6,775 nucleotides of DNA from Paracoccaceae bacterium (GTDB lineage Bacteria > Pseudomonadota > Alphaproteobacteria > Rhodobacterales > Rhodobacteraceae), in NCBI GenBank assembly GCA_015485375.1, contig WFTU01000089.1, positions 1 through 6,775 of the forward strand, given 5' to 3'. Position numbers and translations under genes: made by a program. Below are positions 4,830 to 6,775 of this stretch, piece by piece (position 1 is the first letter of the stretch; each line of letters begins with the position of its first letter). The notes beneath the pieces are model-generated. The model saw only the letters and a program-made list of their open reading frames with translations. It was not told the origin of the DNA and searched no databases.

Positions 4830-5894
4830 CAGCGAAATAGTTATCCGCCACCTTCCGACCGAGGGCATTGGTCGGGCGCTCTATCAGCACGTAGGTCAAC
4901 GTCGAGAAACCTATTGTCAGGGTGGCGACAACCGCGAACAACCCAAAACCCTCAAGCGGCCAGCTTTCGGCAATGAACCTGTCGAACAGCCCGACAATCA
5001 GGAAATGCGAAAGATATATACTGTAACTGACTGTGCCGAGAAACAGCAACGGCCTCACATTCAGCGCGCGGTAAAGAAACGGGGCTGTTTCGCGTGAGAG
5101 AAATCCGATTAACAGGAATGTGGCTGTCCCGGTAGTAAGCGCGACATTGGGGGCGTTGAGCAGCATGCCTTCCATAAATACGACAACGCCGACCCACACC
5201 ATCAACCGTCCGTATTTCCAGGGGGCCATCTCTCTGAGTTTGTAGGCTACGACACCGGCAAGAAAATAGTATCCGTAGGATGTTGGAAACCAGTCTATGA
5301 AAAAATAGGGAGAAGGGCGCACGAAAATTCCGGCATAGAGGCGAGCGGCGTAATCAAGGCCGACCAGCAGAATGACCAACAGTGCAGTGGAGCGCAGGTT
5401 GGTCATCCGCACGATAAACAGGGGCAGAAACAGATACCAGAATACCTCGACCGGAATGGTCCATTCGACGCCGATAATGGAATTGGCGATGGAGTGGTCG
5501 AGAAAACTCAGGAAGGCAAGGTGCATCACGTAGTTGTAGATATCCAGCTCGCCGCCCAGTAACCCTAGCCATTTCACGGGAGTGATGCTGCCGGTCAGTA
5601 GCAGCACCAGCCCGAGCGTAAGGAAAAAATAGTAAAGAGGTCCGATGCGGAACATGCGTCGCGTCAGATAGTGGGCGTAGTTCGGGGCGCTGGCATAAGT
5701 TGTGGCAATCGAAAAACCCGATATGACAAAAAATACGCGTACGCCGAAAAAACCGCCAGCATCGATATTGGCCCCGATTTGCCCGAAGCCCGAAAACGCA
5801 CTCGTATGTGTTACGACCACAAGCAGGGCTGCGATTGCCCTGAGAGAGGTCACGAAGTCCGTATCTCCGTAACGGCGAACGAGCGGTCCCGCGC

Positions 5895-5898
<4 letters not shown>
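4816..5898 (-). CDS. Acyltransferase 3 family membrane protein (OafA/YrhL-like)
   Basis: Acyltransferase-3 proteins (PF01757 type) are multi-span inner-membrane enzymes that transfer acetyl or other acyl groups to sugars of lipopolysaccharide, capsule, exopolysaccharide or Nod factor. The target here is unknown. The protein has 360 residues with a single domain; no C-terminal SGNH domain follows. Family marks are SLRAIAALLVVVTH (18-31, with the conserved His31), GGFFGVRVFFVISGF (48-62), VEWTIPVEVFWYLFLPL (144-160), GTVSYSIYLSHFLI (288-301) and IERP (339-342). About ten hydrophobic segments are visible. The start is GTG at 5898, inside the carB stop (GTGA overlap). Starting later would cut into the first conserved motif. 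A GCAGGGG (5916-5910) lies 11 bases upstream, rather far, so coupling to carB translation is likely. Hand counts of five scattered 60-base lines gave about 45-57% G+C, against about 73% for one line each of gpmI and carB. This is partly due to hydrophobic codons but also fits acquisition by transfer. Confidence 0.92.

Positions 5899-6775
<877 letters not shown>

Overview
The window looks like ordinary chromosome from a GC-rich alphaproteobacterium, most likely of the order Rhodobacterales. That placement rests on the protein sequences (RsfS, RlmH, GpmI, CtpA, RppH and CarB of alphaproteobacterial type), on codons rich in G and C at the third position, and on the gene order rsfS-rlmH-gpmI-ctpA-rppH. 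No mobile element, CRISPR array, tRNA or rRNA was seen. Genes cover almost the whole window and no gene-free stretch exceeds about 130 bases.

Plus strand, 1-4829. The window opens inside the 3' end of a nucleoside hydrolase gene (1-258). A 95-base gap follows, holding a good sigma70-type promoter and the start region of rsfS. rsfS (ribosome silencing factor) and rlmH (23S rRNA methyltransferase) are joined stop-to-start with no gap and form a ribosome-maintenance pair. After 52 bases comes gpmI (cofactor-independent phosphoglycerate mutase). After a 130-base regulatory gap with a candidate promoter, a direct repeat and a short palindrome comes ctpA (exported S41 C-terminal processing protease). 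A strong GC-rich hairpin separates ctpA from rppH (Nudix RNA 5' pyrophosphohydrolase).

Minus strand, 6775-4816. The 3' third of carB (carbamoyl-phosphate synthase large subunit: end of the second ATP-grasp half plus the allosteric MGS-like domain) enters from the right edge. Its stop codon overlaps the GTG start of an acyltransferase-3 family membrane protein by 4 bases. That gene ends 14 bases inside the 3' end of rppH, tail to tail. The acyltransferase gene is visibly poorer in G+C than its neighbours and has no spacer on either side, so it is the most accessory-looking part of the window.

I found no clear undescribed multi-gene system. The points most worth a second look are the probable CTG start of rsfS, the seamless placement and coupling of the acyltransferase to carB, the structured region upstream of ctpA, the hairpin just before the rppH ribosome binding site, and the absence of an envC-like gene between gpmI and ctpA. 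Promoter, hairpin and operator calls were made by eye and are hypotheses.
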